Part shown: in pieces, positions 45,533 to 56,917 of the stretch | How the letters are laid out: each line of letters opens with the position of its first letter | Numbering within the stretch: position 1 is the first letter of the stretch | Assembly (NCBI GenBank): GCA_031628995.1 | Contig: JAVLUO010000001.1 | Location: forward strand, 372,001 to 436,000 | Source: Bacillota bacterium LX-D | GTDB taxonomy: Bacteria > Bacillota > DUOV01 > Zhaonellaceae | DNA length: 64,000 nt | Direction of reading: 5' to 3' | Position numbers and translations under genes: made by a program | Notes under the pieces: model-generated | The model's input: only the letters and a program-made list of their open reading frames with translations | What the model was told of the DNA's origin: nothing | The model's database searches: none

Positions 45533-46288
45533 ATGGTTAAAAAATGGCACCTATTTTTATCTTTGGTTTGTCTAATCTCAGGTATTTTAATTGTGACACT
45601 TTTTAGAGTCCATGATACCATTAGTGCTGAAGCAGAAAATACCAATAACAATAAAGATAGTTTAATTCCTGTTATTAATCAATTGGAAAAAGAAAATCAC
45701 TCTTTGGAACAAAATATTGATGATATTCGTCAAAAAATAGATGCTGCCCAAAAAGCTCAAATCAACGGTACTAACCGCCTAGGCGGTCTAGAAAAGGAAA
45801 TGCAGACTTTAAAAATGCAAGCCGGTTTACTTGAAGTTGAAGGTCCTGGTATTACCTTAGTTTTAGATGATAATACTAAAGGAGCCGAAGTTGCTAAAAA
45901 CTCTGATCTTACCTATGACCCTGAAAAGTTCATTATTCATGATAAAAATCTGCTTTACATTGTTTACGATTTAAGGAAAGCAGGGGCTGAAGCCATTAGC
46001 ATAAATGAGCAAAAAATTGTTACAACTAGTAACATCCGCTGCGTAGGAACAGTTATTCACATTAATTCTACCAGAATGGCTCCTCCTTATGAAATAAAAG
46101 CTATTGGAAACCCTGATAAGCTTGAACAGGGAGTGCTAAGCAGTCAGGAGTATATCTATTTAACCAATAAGGGCTTTCCTTTAAAACTTACGAAACTTAC
46201 TAAAGTTATCATACCTGCTTATAAAGGTAGTTATTCCCCTTCTTATGCTAAGCCTGTAAAAGAGGAGGATAGTAATAACAATGTCTAA
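45533..46288 (+). CDS. DUF881 family membrane-anchored protein (first copy)
   Basis: 251 residues. N-terminal membrane helix (WHLFLSLVCLISGILIVTLF), a coiled coil (about 35-95), then the DUF881 domain with GPGITLVLDD, DLLYIVYDLRKAGAEAISIN, STNIRCVGTVIHIN-like and a C-terminal proline-rich tail. These are homologous to YlxW/YlxX near division genes of Firmicutes; function is not known. It is divergent from cdaA and its 3' end overlaps the second copy by 8 bases. Confidence 0.88.
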   Translation: MVKKWHLFLSLVCLISGILIVTLFRVHDTISAEAENTNNNKDSLIPVINQLEKENHSLEQNIDDIRQKIDAAQKAQINGTNRLGGLEKEMQTLKMQAGLLEVEGPGITLVLDDNTKGAEVAKNSDLTYDPEKFIIHDKNLLYIVYDLRKAGAEAISINEQKIVTTSNIRCVGTVIHINSTRMAPPYEIKAIGNPDKLEQGVLSSQEYIYLTNKGFPLKLTKLTKVIIPAYKGSYSPSYAKPVKEEDSNNNV

Positions 46289-46973
46289 ACCACAAAAATG
46301 GCAAATTTCAGTTACTATAGTACTATTTGCATTAGGTATTTTTTTATCTATCCAGTTTAAAACACAGCAAAATTTGTTGGATTCTTTGTCCACTCAAAAG
46401 AGAGAAGATTTAGTAGCTATGTGGAAAAACCTTTATGAAAAAAAAGATAAACTGGAAAAAGAAATTCAAGTTTTAAACAGAGAATATAGCCAGCTAACGC
46501 AAAAGGCTAGTGAAGGAGAATCTAACCTGAGCAATATTGTAAGCGACATGGATAAATTGCGTATGGTTAACGGTCTTTTACCAGCCAAGGGTTCTGGAAT
46601 AACCATTACGGTTAATGGTTCAACTCCTCTTTTAGCTACGGATTTAATTGAACTATTAAATGAGCTTTGGACAACAGGAGCGGAGGCCGTCTCCATCAAT
46701 GGCTATAGAATACTAAATACAACAGCTATTGAGCAAATCGAAGATGCTTACACATATTACACAGCCATTAATGGTGAAAGGCTGACTTACCCCATCGTAG
46801 TTACAGCCCTTGGTGATCCTAGTACTTTGGAAAAAGGTCTAACCTTTACCGGAGGTATTATTGATAATTTAAATTCATTTTCCATCTACCCAGTTATTAA
46901 ACAACACCAGAAATTAGTTATCCCCGAGTGTAAAGCTCCTAAAACTTTCCAGTACGCAAAAATTAAAGAATAG
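46281..46973 (+). CDS. DUF881 family membrane-anchored protein (second copy)
   Basis: 230 residues, same plan as its neighbour: one N-terminal helix (ISVTIVLFALGIFLSIQF), coiled coil (about 35-95), and the DUF881 domain with GSGITITVNG, IELLNELWTTGAEAVSINGY and GLTFTGGIIDNL. The tandem copies are diverged, so they probably act as a pair rather than as recent duplicates. A strong hairpin follows. Confidence 0.88.
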   Translation: MSKPQKWQISVTIVLFALGIFLSIQFKTQQNLLDSLSTQKREDLVAMWKNLYEKKDKLEKEIQVLNREYSQLTQKASEGESNLSNIVSDMDKLRMVNGLLPAKGSGITITVNGSTPLLATDLIELLNELWTTGAEAVSINGYRILNTTAIEQIEDAYTYYTAINGERLTYPIVVTALGDPSTLEKGLTFTGGIIDNLNSFSIYPVIKQHQKLVIPECKAPKTFQYAKIKE

Positions 46974-46980
46974 TTATTTA

Positions 46981-47024
46981 AAATAGGCAATTTGTTATTT
47001 AGATTCAATAACAATTGCCTATTT
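46981..47024. terminator. Bidirectional terminator between converging genes
   Basis: AAATAGGCAATTTGTTATT pairs with AATAACAATTGCCTATTT (one unpaired base) around a 7-base loop. It lies between the plus-strand DUF881 gene and the minus-strand coiled-coil gene and is flanked by T-rich sequence on both sides. Confidence 0.75.
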
Positions 47025-47047
47025 ATATTGTCCATAAAGAAGGTTTC

Positions 47048-49000
47048 TTAATGAGCCATGGTTCTTTCATGGTAGCTTTTTTTAAATAAGGACAGTATTA
47101 ACTTTACGGGCCAGAAGGAAAGTTTTCGTTTTAATTCACGTCTTTCTTCATGAACTCTGGCCAAGTTCCTTTCTAATTCTTGATTGGCATACTGAAGACT
47201 TTCTATCTGATTATCTTTCTCTTGCACAAGCTTTTTCAAGCGGATTATTTCCGACTCTGCTTCTTCCAAAATTCGATTGAGCTGACTTTTTAATTGGATT
47301 AATTTATTATCTAGTTGTTCATTTTTAACTTTCAACTTATTTCTTTCTTGCCGGATAACAGCTAGCTGCTGGATTTGCTGTTCTATTTCCTGGGTCAAAT
47401 TTTCTTCCCTAACTTGCATTTTTTCCAGTTCACTTTTTAAGTGGGTGTTTTCTAAATGCCAATGCTCATTTTTCATGGCCAAATCACTTATTTTTTGTTG
47501 ATATAGAGCCTGTTCTTCACGATGGTGATTTTGGATATAAATTAGTTCATCTTCCAAAGAATCCCTTTCTTGTTGAATAGCCTGGATTTCCGCCAAAGCG
47601 CTGGCTGCTTCCCTTTGGGCAGTTTCTATTTCCTCTTGGCTTAACTTTAATTGTTCAGATAAAGCATAATAACTTTCTTTCATTGAGCTATTACAGATCC
47701 ATTTGTTTGAACTAGCTTCTTGAAAGAACGGGTAGGCCTGAAGAGCCTCTTCAAGATTTTCAGTATCCAGATGCATGGTCTGCAAAATCATCTGCAGATT
47801 TTCCAGAGTTAAACCTTCGGGATATATTTCTAAAACCTCAACAAGAGCTTTTTCCAGGGAAAGGCTTTCTTCACTTGCTTCTTGGCACAATGCATTCAGC
47901 TTTTGGATGCGCAGTCCTTCGCTATATACTTCAGCTTCCCTTTCTCCAGTTATACTCAGGCTAAATTCGGAAATTGGCTCCCCTTCTTCCCAGGACAGTT
48001 CCACAATTTGACCAGGTTCAATGTTATTTTGCACAAACCATTCTTTAAAGCCAACTAAAGAATGCTTATCAGCCAAGTACCATATACCAACATTCTGCTC
48101 TTGTATTTTAAAATTCAAATAACTTATGGGCTCTAAATGGTTAAAGTGTTTTTCCAGCCGCCTAGTCAAACTTATTTTGCCATGTTTTATATCTAGGGAT
48201 GATAAAACACACTGCCTCTTGTTAGGTTTTATATCCTTGATTATTAACATGAGCTCTGCTTCTTGCAGCACACTGTTTTCCGCTTTTCTAAACAGGTCCA
48301 AAGGATCTTCAGCATTTAATTCATTTAATAAATTCTTATATAGCTGCTGGCTATAAATAAACTTCTTATTAATCAGCATCAGCTCGTTATCTCTAGCTAC
48401 TGCTTCTTGTAATAGCTCCGTTGAATATGTATTATCCCCTATTTCCTGACAAACTGTTTCTAAAGGGAGAGGTCTATTCTCTGCTTGAATTCGAGCTAAA
48501 ATATTTTTCAGATCAGCTTTGCCGGGCTTATGAATTACATGCCATTGGCTTAAGCCCCATTTACCACTTTTAAAACGGATAAACCTACCATCCCAAACCA
48601 GTTCTCTTTCAGCTGCAAGGCCAGGACAGTTATTTTCTTCCATGACTTGTCTAAGCTCCCCAAAACTTAGGGGCCTAGCCACAGTGCTTAACCATTGATA
48701 TACAAAATCATTGGCACTTACTCCCCGGCTTTCTACAACCCATTTATCTTCTTGCTGAATAAAGCAAGGGTTATGCTCCAAGGAACGATATAAATTTTTA
48801 CAAAGTTTTTCTTCACCATAACTAGGCAGGCGACTATTCAACTTGGATTTAAGTTCTTCTATACTCATAGAACCAGCTGCTAACAATTGTTTAAGATAAT
48901 CGGTAATTGTATCTAAATTTTCATTTATTACAATTTCCTGCACTTTATCCACTTTTGTTTTTTTATTTTTAGTTTTACTTTTTATTTTGGTTTTTCTCAC
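47048..49000 (-). CDS. Large coiled-coil protein with N-terminal winged-helix-like repeats, unknown function
   Basis: About 650 residues from the GTG at 49000; an ATG ten codons upstream has no ribosome site. The first 40 residues are very Lys-rich. Residues about 30-240 hold repeated small helical units (SIEELKSKLNSRL, PLSFGELRQVMEENN, PLPLETVCQEIGD) that resemble HARE-HTH or winged-helix modules. A mixed middle follows, then a long coiled coil (about 450-630) and a basic end (KRKLSFWPVKLILSLFKK) that could contact membrane. I do not recognise the family. It is monocistronic between two terminators. A structural DNA-binding or chromosome-organising role is only a guess. Confidence 0.75.
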   Translation of the reverse strand: MRKTKIKSKTKNKKTKVDKVQEIVINENLDTITDYLKQLLAAGSMSIEELKSKLNSRLPSYGEEKLCKNLYRSLEHNPCFIQQEDKWVVESRGVSANDFVYQWLSTVARPLSFGELRQVMEENNCPGLAAERELVWDGRFIRFKSGKWGLSQWHVIHKPGKADLKNILARIQAENRPLPLETVCQEIGDNTYSTELLQEAVARDNELMLINKKFIYSQQLYKNLLNELNAEDPLDLFRKAENSVLQEAELMLIIKDIKPNKRQCVLSSLDIKHGKISLTRRLEKHFNHLEPISYLNFKIQEQNVGIWYLADKHSLVGFKEWFVQNNIEPGQIVELSWEEGEPISEFSLSITGEREAEVYSEGLRIQKLNALCQEASEESLSLEKALVEVLEIYPEGLTLENLQMILQTMHLDTENLEEALQAYPFFQEASSNKWICNSSMKESYYALSEQLKLSQEEIETAQREAASALAEIQAIQQERDSLEDELIYIQNHHREEQALYQQKISDLAMKNEHWHLENTHLKSELEKMQVREENLTQEIEQQIQQLAVIRQERNKLKVKNEQLDNKLIQLKSQLNRILEEAESEIIRLKKLVQEKDNQIESLQYANQELERNLARVHEERRELKRKLSFWPVKLILSLFKKSYHERTMAH

Positions 49001-49170
49001 AAAACCACCCCATTCTCCGCTATCTTCCATTTTTTAATGTATAACAATGTTCTAAAACAAGTATTGGCTATTATGTAAAAAAATCCCTTTGGGAAAAAAA
49101 TCTCCTTTTGTCAACTTCCTTAAAAAGATAGTCGGAATAGAGGGAAAAAGCAAAACTATCTATTGTCAAA

Positions 49171-49197
49171 AAGGGTATACCTTAGTGGTATACCCTT
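49171..49197 (-). terminator. Terminator of the ilv-leu-cimA operon
   Basis: A perfect 11-bp stem AAGGGTATACC/GGTATACCCTT with a 5-base loop, followed by TTTTT on the minus strand, 34 bases past the cimA stop. It closes the twelve-kilobase branched-chain operon. Confidence 0.9.
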
Positions 49198-49230
49198 GAA
49201 AGTTACTATCTTAAAAGTTATTTATATTGT

Positions 49231-50811
49231 TTATTCAGCTAAAGCTAACTTTTTTTGTCTTAAGAGAGCATAATCCATACTATCTACTAAAGCCTGCCAG
49301 CTGGCCTCAATAATATTATGAGAAACTCCAATTGTACTCCAGGAACCTGATGTATCCCGAGATTCAATGAGAACACGAACTTTGGATTTGGTAGCATCTT
49401 TTTCGTCTAAAACCCGAACTTTATAGTCACTTAAATGCATTTCTTTGATTACGGGGTAGATCTCTTCCAATGCTTTACGCAAAGCGTTGTCTAAAGCATT
49501 AACAGGGCCATTTCCTTCCGCTGCCGTGTGGACAACTAAGTCCCCTACTTTAATCTTAATCATCGCCTCTGTTAACATTTCCTGATTGCCCCGCTGCTCT
49601 ACAATGACTTTAAATGATTCCAAAGTAAAACCGGGTAAATGTTGATTCATACCTTTCTTAATGAATAACTCCAGGGAGGCTTCAGCACCTTCAAAATGAT
49701 ATCCTTGGTATTCTAAACTTTTGATTTCTTTAATTAGGGCTCTAGTCTGGTCCTTATCCCCCTGCAAATCTAAGCCCAATTCCTCAGCTTTATATAGTAA
49801 ATTGCTGGCTCCAGCCTGTTCGGAAACTAGTACTCGGCGCTCGTTGCCAACTAGCTCTGGCTCCATATGCTCATAAGTGGCAGGATTTTTAACTACTGCG
49901 CTAACATGAATGCCTCCTTTGTGGGCAAAAGCACTTTGCCCTACAAAAGGCTGGTTGCCATGTTGGGCTATATTAGCGATTTCACTAACATATCTCGATA
50001 CTTCCGTTAAGTGTTTTAATTGTTCTGGATTAAGGCATTCATAGCCCATTTTAATTTGGAGGTTGGGAATCACGGAACAAAGGTTGGCATTGCCGCATCT
50101 TTCCCCTAGTCCATTGATAGTACCCTGAACTTGACCTGCTCCTCCTTGTACAGCAGCTAGTGTGTTAGCTACGGCTAGGTCTCCGTCATTATGACAATGG
50201 ATACCTATTCCTATTTTAACTGTACTTGCAACTTTTTGGACAATATGGCTGATTTCTTGAGGAAGTGATCCTCCATTAGTATCGCATAAAGTAATCCAGG
50301 AAGCACCAGCTTTTTCTGCAGTTAAAATTGTTTCCAGTGCGTAGGAAGGATTGGCTTTATATCCATCAAAAAAATGTTCTGCATCATAAATTACTTCCAA
50401 ACCGTTGTTTGTTAAATAATTTACACTATCATAAATCATAGCCAAGTTTTCTTCCAAGGGAACTTGTAAAGCATCCCTTACATGCAAGTCCCAACTTTTT
50501 CCAAACACAGCTACAGCCTTAACTTTAGCTGCTAAAATCGCCTGCAGATTAGCATCATCTTCCGGCTTAATACCTGGCCTCCTTGTACTGCCAAAAGCAG
50601 TTACTTTGGCCTGGTTTAGATTTAATTCATGGACTCTTTCAAAGTAATCTAAATCTTTAGGGTTAGAACCGGGCCAACCACCTTCAATATAGTTGACCCC
50701 CAGCCGGTCTAACTGAGCAGTAATTTTTAATTTATCCTGTACAGAAAAGCTGATGCCCTCACCCTGGGAACCATCTCGTAGTGTTGTATCATACAGGAAT
50801 ATCTGCCGCAT
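49231..50811 (-). CDS. cimA: Citramalate synthase
   Basis: 526 residues from the ATG at 50811 (GGGGGA upstream). DRE-TIM barrel: [17 protein letters not shown], the CimA-typical [13 protein letters not shown] and [26 protein letters not shown], then a C-terminal regulatory LeuA dimer domain (about 400-526). It condenses pyruvate and acetyl-CoA to (R)-citramalate, which LeuCDB convert to 2-oxobutyrate for isoleucine. The [13 protein letters not shown] form separates it from LeuA, which is also in the operon. Last gene of the operon. Confidence 0.9.
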   Translation of the reverse strand: MRQIFLYDTTLRDGSQGEGISFSVQDKLKITAQLDRLGVNYIEGGWPGSNPKDLDYFERVHELNLNQAKVTAFGSTRRPGIKPEDDANLQAILAAKVKAVAVFGKSWDLHVRDALQVPLEENLAMIYDSVNYLTNNGLEVIYDAEHFFDGYKANPSYALETILTAEKAGASWITLCDTNGGSLPQEISHIVQKVASTVKIGIGIHCHNDGDLAVANTLAAVQGGAGQVQGTINGLGERCGNANLCSVIPNLQIKMGYECLNPEQLKHLTEVSRYVSEIANIAQHGNQPFVGQSAFAHKGGIHVSAVVKNPATYEHMEPELVGNERRVLVSEQAGASNLLYKAEELGLDLQGDKDQTRALIKEIKSLEYQGYHFEGAEASLELFIKKGMNQHLPGFTLESFKVIVEQRGNQEMLTEAMIKIKVGDLVVHTAAEGNGPVNALDNALRKALEEIYPVIKEMHLSDYKVRVLDEKDATKSKVRVLIESRDTSGSWSTIGVSHNIIEASWQALVDSMDYALLRQKKLALAE

Positions 50812-50812
50812 T

Positions 50813-51889
50813 TTATTTTTCCCCCAAATGCTCACATACTAAATCGCCCATTTGCTCTGTAGTAACTAATTTCTTTCCTTCTTCCATAATATCGGGTGTC
50901 CGATATCCTAATTCCAATACTTTAGCAACAGCATCTTCAATTTCTTTGGCTGCATCTAACTTATTAAATGAATATCTTAGCATCATAGCGCCTGACAAAA
51001 TGGTAGCAAGAGGATTAGCTTTATTTTGGCCTGCAATATCAGGAGCTGAACCGTGGGATGGTTCGTATAAAGCTACTTTACCGCCAATACTTGCTGAAGG
51101 CAGCATGCCGATGGAACCAGTTAACATAGATGCTTGGTCAGTTAGAATATCTCCAAAAGTATTTTCGGTAACAATTACATCAAATTGAGTTGGACGGCGC
51201 ACTAACTGCATAGCTGCATTATCTACAAACATATGCTCTAGTTCAACATCTTTGTAATCTTCATGAACTTTGATGGTAGTTTCCCTCCACAGTCTGGAGC
51301 TTTCTAAAACGTTTGCTTTATCTACGGAAGTAACTTTATTTTTTCTAGTGCGGGCAACTTCAAAAGCAAGTCTAACAATGCGTTCGATTTCTTCTGTGGA
51401 ATAAAGCAGTGTATCCCAAGCTCTTTCTCCAGTAGCTGTTTTTTCTCTTTTCTTTTCGCCAAAATATAGTCCACCAGTTAATTCTCTAATGACTAAAATA
51501 TCCGTGCCTAAGACTACTTCTCTTTTTAAGGTAGAAGCATCTACTAAAGATGGGTAAAGGAAAGCAGGACGAATGTTCCCATACAGTCCTAATTCTTTTC
51601 TTAATGGAAGTAAAGCACCAGCTTCAGGACGCTTCGCTACAGGCAAATTGTCCCATTTGGGACCTCCTACGGCTCCTAACAGCACTGCGTCGCTATTGTG
51701 GCAAAGCTCTAATGTTTCTTGAGGCAGGGGATCCCCTACTGCATCATAGCCCGCTCCACCAATGTATCCTTCTGTATAAGCAAACTCTAAATCGTATTTT
51801 TTCCCCACCGCATCTAATACTTTGGTGGCTTGAGGTACAATTTCTACACCAATACCGTCTCCCGGTAAAACTGCAATTTTTTTAAGCAT
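50813..51889 (-). CDS. leuB: 3-Isopropylmalate dehydrogenase
   Basis: 358 residues. [35 protein letters not shown], the substrate loop [24 protein letters not shown] and [14 protein letters not shown] are LeuB landmarks. It oxidatively decarboxylates 3-isopropylmalate with NAD, and in the citramalate route methylmalate. Its start overlaps leuD by 8 bases and its stop is next to the cimA start. Confidence 0.96.
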   Translation of the reverse strand: MLKKIAVLPGDGIGVEIVPQATKVLDAVGKKYDLEFAYTEGYIGGAGYDAVGDPLPQETLELCHNSDAVLLGAVGGPKWDNLPVAKRPEAGALLPLRKELGLYGNIRPAFLYPSLVDASTLKREVVLGTDILVIRELTGGLYFGEKKREKTATGERAWDTLLYSTEEIERIVRLAFEVARTRKNKVTSVDKANVLESSRLWRETTIKVHEDYKDVELEHMFVDNAAMQLVRRPTQFDVIVTENTFGDILTDQASMLTGSIGMLPSASIGGKVALYEPSHGSAPDIAGQNKANPLATILSGAMMLRYSFNKLDAAKEIEDAVAKVLELGYRTPDIMEEGKKLVTTEQMGDLVCEHLGEK

Positions 51890-52385
51890 TTTTTGCTACC
51901 TTCTTTCCTACATATTTCATAAGTCCGCCTGCTGCAATTAGTTCCTGCATAAATGGAGGGAAAGGCATGGCGTCATAAGTTTCGTTTTTAGTTAAATTAG
52001 TAATTTTTCCTTTTTCAGCATCTACCAGAATTTCGTCTCCTTCGGAAATACCTTCCGCTGCCTCAGGAGATTCAAAAATAGGCAGTCCAATATTAATGGC
52101 ATTACGATAAAAAATCCTGGCAAAAGATTTGGCAATTACGCAAGATACTCCACTAGCCTTGATGGCGATAGGAGCATGTTCCCTGGAACTGCCGCAGCCA
52201 AAGTTTTTACCTGCCACAATAATATCCCCCGGCTTAACTTGTGAACTAAAATCTTTTTTCTCAGAGTCTTCCATGCAGTATTTAGCTAATTCTGCTGGAT
52301 CTGATGTATTTAAATAACGAGCTGGAATAATGGCATCAGTATCTACGTCGTTGCCAAATTTCCATGTTTTTCCTTGAAGTTGCAT
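51882..52385 (-). CDS. leuD: 3-Isopropylmalate dehydratase small subunit
   Basis: 167 residues, the short archaeal/clostridial type. [19 protein letters not shown], the swivel-domain loop [16 protein letters not shown] and [12 protein letters not shown]. It forms the isomerase with LeuC. Directly abutting leuC (no gap) and overlapping leuB. Confidence 0.96.
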   Translation of the reverse strand: MQLQGKTWKFGNDVDTDAIIPARYLNTSDPAELAKYCMEDSEKKDFSSQVKPGDIIVAGKNFGCGSSREHAPIAIKASGVSCVIAKSFARIFYRNAINIGLPIFESPEAAEGISEGDEILVDAEKGKITNLTKNETYDAMPFPPFMQELIAAGGLMKYVGKKVAKNA

Positions 52386-53648
52386 TTATTTTACCTCCCT
52401 AGGGTCAGCAATCCGTCCTAAAACGGCGCTGGCTGCTGCTACTGCTGGATTGCAGAGATAAACTTCACTTTCTGGGTGGCCCATGCGTCCCACAAAATTT
52501 CTGTTGGTAGTTGCTAAAGCTCTTTCGCCCTTGGCTAAAATACCCATGTGTCCTCCTAAGCAAGGTCCACAGGTTGGAGTGCTAACTGCTGCACCTGCAT
52601 CGAGGAATATATCAAATAAACCTTCCTGCATAGCCTGTCTGTAAATAGCCTGGGTACCTGGAATTACTAAAAGTCTTAAATATTTATGAACTTTTTTGCC
52701 CTTAAGTAATGCTGCCGCAATTCGCAAATCTTCAATTCTACCGTTGGTACAGGAGCCAATTACAACTTGATCGATTGTTACTGTACCAACTTCACTAATA
52801 GGTTTAGTGTTTTCCGGCAAGTGGGGGAAAGCAACTTGAGGCTCAATTTTCGAGCAATCAAATTCAATTACTTGAGCATATTTAGCGTCAGGATCGCTCT
52901 GATATACTTTCCAAGGTCTTTTTGCTCTGCCTTTTACATATTTTAAAGTAATTTCATCCGGCGGAATGATTCCATTTTTACCGCCAGCTTCAATGGCCAT
53001 ATTAGACATAGTAAAGCGGTTATCCATGGAAAGAGTTTCAATGGCTTCGCCAGTAAATTCCATAGCCATATATCTAGCACCATCTACCCCAATATTACCT
53101 ATGGTGTAGAGAATTAAATCTTTTCCTCCTACATAGGGCTGTAATTTGCCGTTATAAACAAATTTAATGGATTCTGGTACCTTAAACCAGGCTTCCCCTG
53201 TAGCCATACCTGCAGCCAAGTCGGTGCTGCCTACGCCTGTAGCAAAAGCACCTAGAGCACCGTAAGTGCAAGTATGGGAATCGGCACCGATAATTACATC
53301 TCCAGGGCCTACAATACCTTTTTCCGGCAATAAGCAGTGTTCCACACCCATTTCCCCAACTTCATAATAGTTGGTTAGATCCTGTTCTTGGGCAAAGTCC
53401 CGCAGTACCTTAACCTGCTCTGCTGATTTAATGTCTTTGTTAGGTGTAAAGTGGTCAGGAACAAGACAAACCCTCTCTTTATCATAAACTTTTTCAACGC
53501 CCAATTTTTTAAATTCTTTAATTGCAACTGGGGCAGTAATGTCGTTGCCTAGCACAATGTCCAGTTTAGCATTGATCAATTCTCCTGGCTCAACCTTATC
53601 AACCCCAGCATGGGCAGCTAGAATTTTTTCTGTAATGGTCATTCCCAT
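52386..53648 (-). CDS. leuC: 3-Isopropylmalate dehydratase large subunit
   Basis: 420 residues. Aconitase-like, with [21 protein letters not shown] and [4Fe-4S] ligands in [11 protein letters not shown] and [10 protein letters not shown], then [15 protein letters not shown]. The length and the pairing with a short LeuD fit the homoaconitase-like LeuC2 type. It isomerises 2- to 3-isopropylmalate and probably citramalate. A GGAGG site lies 9 bases before the ATG. Confidence 0.96.
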   Translation of the reverse strand: MGMTITEKILAAHAGVDKVEPGELINAKLDIVLGNDITAPVAIKEFKKLGVEKVYDKERVCLVPDHFTPNKDIKSAEQVKVLRDFAQEQDLTNYYEVGEMGVEHCLLPEKGIVGPGDVIIGADSHTCTYGALGAFATGVGSTDLAAGMATGEAWFKVPESIKFVYNGKLQPYVGGKDLILYTIGNIGVDGARYMAMEFTGEAIETLSMDNRFTMSNMAIEAGGKNGIIPPDEITLKYVKGRAKRPWKVYQSDPDAKYAQVIEFDCSKIEPQVAFPHLPENTKPISEVGTVTIDQVVIGSCTNGRIEDLRIAAALLKGKKVHKYLRLLVIPGTQAIYRQAMQEGLFDIFLDAGAAVSTPTCGPCLGGHMGILAKGERALATTNRNFVGRMGHPESEVYLCNPAVAAASAVLGRIADPREVK

Positions 53649-53682
53649 GCTTCTTTTCCTCCAGTTCTATTTAGGTAATTTT

Positions 53683-55206
53683 TTATGCTTCTACTTCTCC
53701 TACCTCGTAAACCACTTTATTGATTGCATTAAGATAGGCTTTGGCACTTGCTTCAATAATATCTGTACTCAAGCCTCTGCCTACATAGGTTTGTTCTTCG
53801 TACTCAACTTTAACAGTTACTTCACCTAAGGCATCTTTACCGCCGGTAATAGCATTCAGGTGGTAATTAACTAGATGTACATTAATTTCCGTCAACTTGT
53901 CAAGGGCTTTAAAAACAGCATCTACAGGGCCGTCGCCGCAGGCAGCTTCCTCTAACAAATCTTCTCCTGCGCGCAGACCTATAGTTGCAGTAGGAATTAA
54001 TTTGTTGCCACTGGAAATATGCAAATATTCGAGGACATATTTTTCCGGAATTATTCTAATTTCATCGTCAACAATTGCTTCTAAATCTTTATCTGTAATT
54101 TCCTTTTTCCGGTCAGCCATGTTTTTAAAGCGGATAAATGCTTTCACCAACTCTTCTTCTGAAAGCTTAAAGCCTAGCTCTTCCAACCTTTGTCTAAAGG
54201 CGTGGCGGCCAGAGTGTTTACCTAGCACAATGTTGTTTTCTACAATGCCTAAGTTCGAAGGGTTAATAATTTCGTAAGTAGTGCGTTCTTTCAAAACTCC
54301 ATCTTGGTGAATACCTGATTCATGGGCAAAGGCGTTTTTACCAACAATAGCTTTATTAAATTGAATAGGCATACCTGTTAAAGTACTGACCAATTTGCTG
54401 GTGCGGTAAATTTCTTTAGTATTTATTGAGCATTGAGTTTGATAGTAGTCTTGGCGAGTTATTAAAGACATTACTATTTCTTCTAAAGCAGTATTGCCTG
54501 CTCTTTCTCCAATGCCGTTAACTGCACATTCAACTTGCTGAGCCCCATTTTCAATAGCAGCCAAAGAATTGGCAACAGCCATACCCAAATCGTTATGGCA
54601 ATGGACGCTGATAATAGCTTGATCCATGTTAGGTACTCCTTGTTTTATGGCAGCAATGAATTGCCCAAACTCCCCTGGTGTTGCATAGCCTACAGTATCA
54701 GGAATATTGATTACTGTTGCTCCGGCTTTAATGGCGGTTTCAACAACTTTAAGCATGAAATCCAAATCAGTCCTGGAGCCATCTTCTGGCGAAAATTCCA
54801 CATCATCTGTATATTGTTTGGCATAACTCACACCTTTTGCAATTGCTGCCAATACTTCTTCCCTAGTCATCTTTAATTTATGTTTCATATGAATTTCAGA
54901 TGTAGCTAAAAAGGTATGGATTCTAGGCTTGGCAGCATGTTTCAATGCTTCCCAAGCCCGATCAATGTCTTTTTCCGCAATTCTAGCCAAAGCAGCTATA
55001 GTTGGCCCCTGCACTTTTTCGGCAATAGCTTTAACTGCCTCGAAATCTCCAGGAGAGGCAATGGGAAAACCGGCCTCAATCACATCTACACCTAAGCGAG
55101 CTAATTGCCGGGCAATTTCCAGCTTTTCTTGAATATTTAAGCTGACCCCTGGAGACTGTTCTCCATCCCGCAAAGTTGTATCAAAAATATATACTTGCTT
55201 ACTCAT
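53683..55206 (-). CDS. leuA: 2-Isopropylmalate synthase
   Basis: 507 residues from the ATG at 55206 (GGGAGGAAGAT upstream); the longer frame lies inside ilvB2. [17 protein letters not shown], the metal site [30 protein letters not shown] and a C-terminal leucine-binding regulatory domain (about 385-507). It commits 2-oxoisovalerate to leucine. It overlaps the preceding acetohydroxyacid synthase gene by 8 bases. Confidence 0.96.
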   Translation of the reverse strand: MSKQVYIFDTTLRDGEQSPGVSLNIQEKLEIARQLARLGVDVIEAGFPIASPGDFEAVKAIAEKVQGPTIAALARIAEKDIDRAWEALKHAAKPRIHTFLATSEIHMKHKLKMTREEVLAAIAKGVSYAKQYTDDVEFSPEDGSRTDLDFMLKVVETAIKAGATVINIPDTVGYATPGEFGQFIAAIKQGVPNMDQAIISVHCHNDLGMAVANSLAAIENGAQQVECAVNGIGERAGNTALEEIVMSLITRQDYYQTQCSINTKEIYRTSKLVSTLTGMPIQFNKAIVGKNAFAHESGIHQDGVLKERTTYEIINPSNLGIVENNIVLGKHSGRHAFRQRLEELGFKLSEEELVKAFIRFKNMADRKKEITDKDLEAIVDDEIRIIPEKYVLEYLHISSGNKLIPTATIGLRAGEDLLEEAACGDGPVDAVFKALDKLTEINVHLVNYHLNAITGGKDALGEVTVKVEYEEQTYVGRGLSTDIIEASAKAYLNAINKVVYEVGEVEA

Positions 55207-56896
55207 ATCTTCCTCCCTCATCTGCTGGGAAATGAACCATTTCATTTAAGCCTTTATTAGGCAGCACTACTGGATAAACTAATTCTTGCTCACTTACCCG
55301 GCATTCTACAACAGTTAATTTACCGTTGGATAATGCTTCTTGCAGCACTGGCTCCACATCTTCCTTTTTGGCAATCCGTAAGCCGGCCACATTTTGGTAG
55401 CTTTCAGCTAATTGCACAAAGTCAGGATTGCCTGTAAAAGCTACCCCTGAAAAACGCTGGTCACAGTGATAATGCTGCAGCTGTCTAACCAGTGAAAGGT
55501 ATGAATTATTAAAGAGGATAATTTTAATAGGGAGCTTTTGTTCTACAGCTGTTCCTAATTCAGCCATATTCATTTGAAAACTGCCATCCCCGGTTACAGT
55601 TATAACTAAGGATTCTGGTTTGGCCAGTTGTGCACCTACGGCTGCAGGAAGTCCATAGCCCATAGTCCCTAACCCTCCAGAGGATAAAAAGCTTCTGGGA
55701 CCAACAAATTTATAAAATTGAGCTGTCCACATCTGATGCTGTCCAACATCCGTAGTTACAATAGCATTTCCTCTAGTTAGTTCCCCCAGCTTTTCAATTA
55801 TATATTGAGGTCTTAATTGATCATCGTTAGCATACCTTAAGGGATGCTCTTCTTTCCACTTTTGGATTTGACTTAGCCAAGTATGGTGCTCTTGACTGCC
55901 AACTCTTTTTAATAAATCTTTCAGCACTAAAGCTACATCACCTACAATAGGCAAATCAATAGTTACATTCTTTCCTATCTCGGCAGGATCTATATCAATA
56001 TGGGTTACTTTCGCCTGAGGCGCAAATTTTTGAATTGCCCCTGTAACCCGGTCATCAAAACGAACACCGATGGAAATGAGTAAGTCGCATTCCGTTACCG
56101 CATAATTAGCATAAGGTGTGCCATGGAGTCCTAACATCCCTAAAGATAATTCATGATCCTCTGGAAAAGATCCAATACCCATTAAAGTTGTTGTAACAGG
56201 GGCATTTATTCTTTCTGCCAACTCTCTCAATTCTTCCGTTGCATTAGAGCTAATAACCCCTCCCCCAGCATAAATAACGGGCCGCTGGGCTTCTGCAATC
56301 AATTTAGCTAGATTCTTAATTTGAGCCGGATGACCTTTATAGTTTGGTTTGTAGCCCCGCAGCTCCACAGAAGCTGGATAGTCTTCTTCCAAAAGAGCAC
56401 TGGAAACATTTTTGGGAATATCGATTAATACTGGTCCCGGACGTCCTGTACTAGCAATATGAAATGCCTCTTGAATAATTCTGGGTAAATCTTTAACATC
56501 CTTAACTAAATAATTATGCTTAGTTATGGGCATAGTAATTCCGGTAATATCTACCTCCTGGAAAGCATCGGTGCCAATCATATCTGTTCCAACCTGACCT
56601 GTAATAGCTACAAGGGGAATTGAATCCATATAGGCTGTAGCTAAACCTGTTACTAAATTAGTAGCACCAGGTCCTGATGTAGCCAAACAGATGCCAGTTT
56701 TCTTTGTAGCTCTGGCATAGCCGCTTGCTGCATGGACAGCAGCTTGTTCCTGGCGAACAAGTACATGTTTGATTAATTTTGATTCTAATAATGCGTCATA
56801 AAGTGCTAAAACTGCACCTCCAGGATAGCCAAAAACATATTTAACGCCTTCTTTTTCCAAATATTTAATTAAAGCCTGTGCCCCAGTTATCCCAAT
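55199..56896 (-). CDS. ilvB: Acetohydroxyacid synthase large subunit, second copy
   Basis: About 565 residues if translation starts at an ATT at 56896, 7 bases after AGGAGG. The next usual start, TTG at 56860, has no ribosome site and would drop the conserved [18 protein letters not shown] precedes the ATT. TPP/FAD enzyme: [13 protein letters not shown], catalytic Glu in [30 protein letters not shown] and GDGSFQMNM. It makes acetolactate or acetohydroxybutyrate. It sits where ilvC is usually found. Confidence 0.85.
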   Translation of the reverse strand: MGITGAQALIKYLEKEGVKYVFGYPGGAVLALYDALLESKLIKHVLVRQEQAAVHAASGYARATKKTGICLATSGPGATNLVTGLATAYMDSIPLVAITGQVGTDMIGTDAFQEVDITGITMPITKHNYLVKDVKDLPRIIQEAFHIASTGRPGPVLIDIPKNVSSALLEEDYPASVELRGYKPNYKGHPAQIKNLAKLIAEAQRPVIYAGGGVISSNATEELRELAERINAPVTTTLMGIGSFPEDHELSLGMLGLHGTPYANYAVTECDLLISIGVRFDDRVTGAIQKFAPQAKVTHIDIDPAEIGKNVTIDLPIVGDVALVLKDLLKRVGSQEHHTWLSQIQKWKEEHPLRYANDDQLRPQYIIEKLGELTRGNAIVTTDVGQHQMWTAQFYKFVGPRSFLSSGGLGTMGYGLPAAVGAQLAKPESLVITVTGDGSFQMNMAELGTAVEQKLPIKIILFNNSYLSLVRQLQHYHCDQRFSGVAFTGNPDFVQLAESYQNVAGLRIAKKEDVEPVLQEALSNGKLTVVECRVSEQELVYPVVLPNKGLNEMVHFPADEGGRYE

Positions 56897-56917
56897 TTAC
56901 TCACCTCCTATTTTTTC

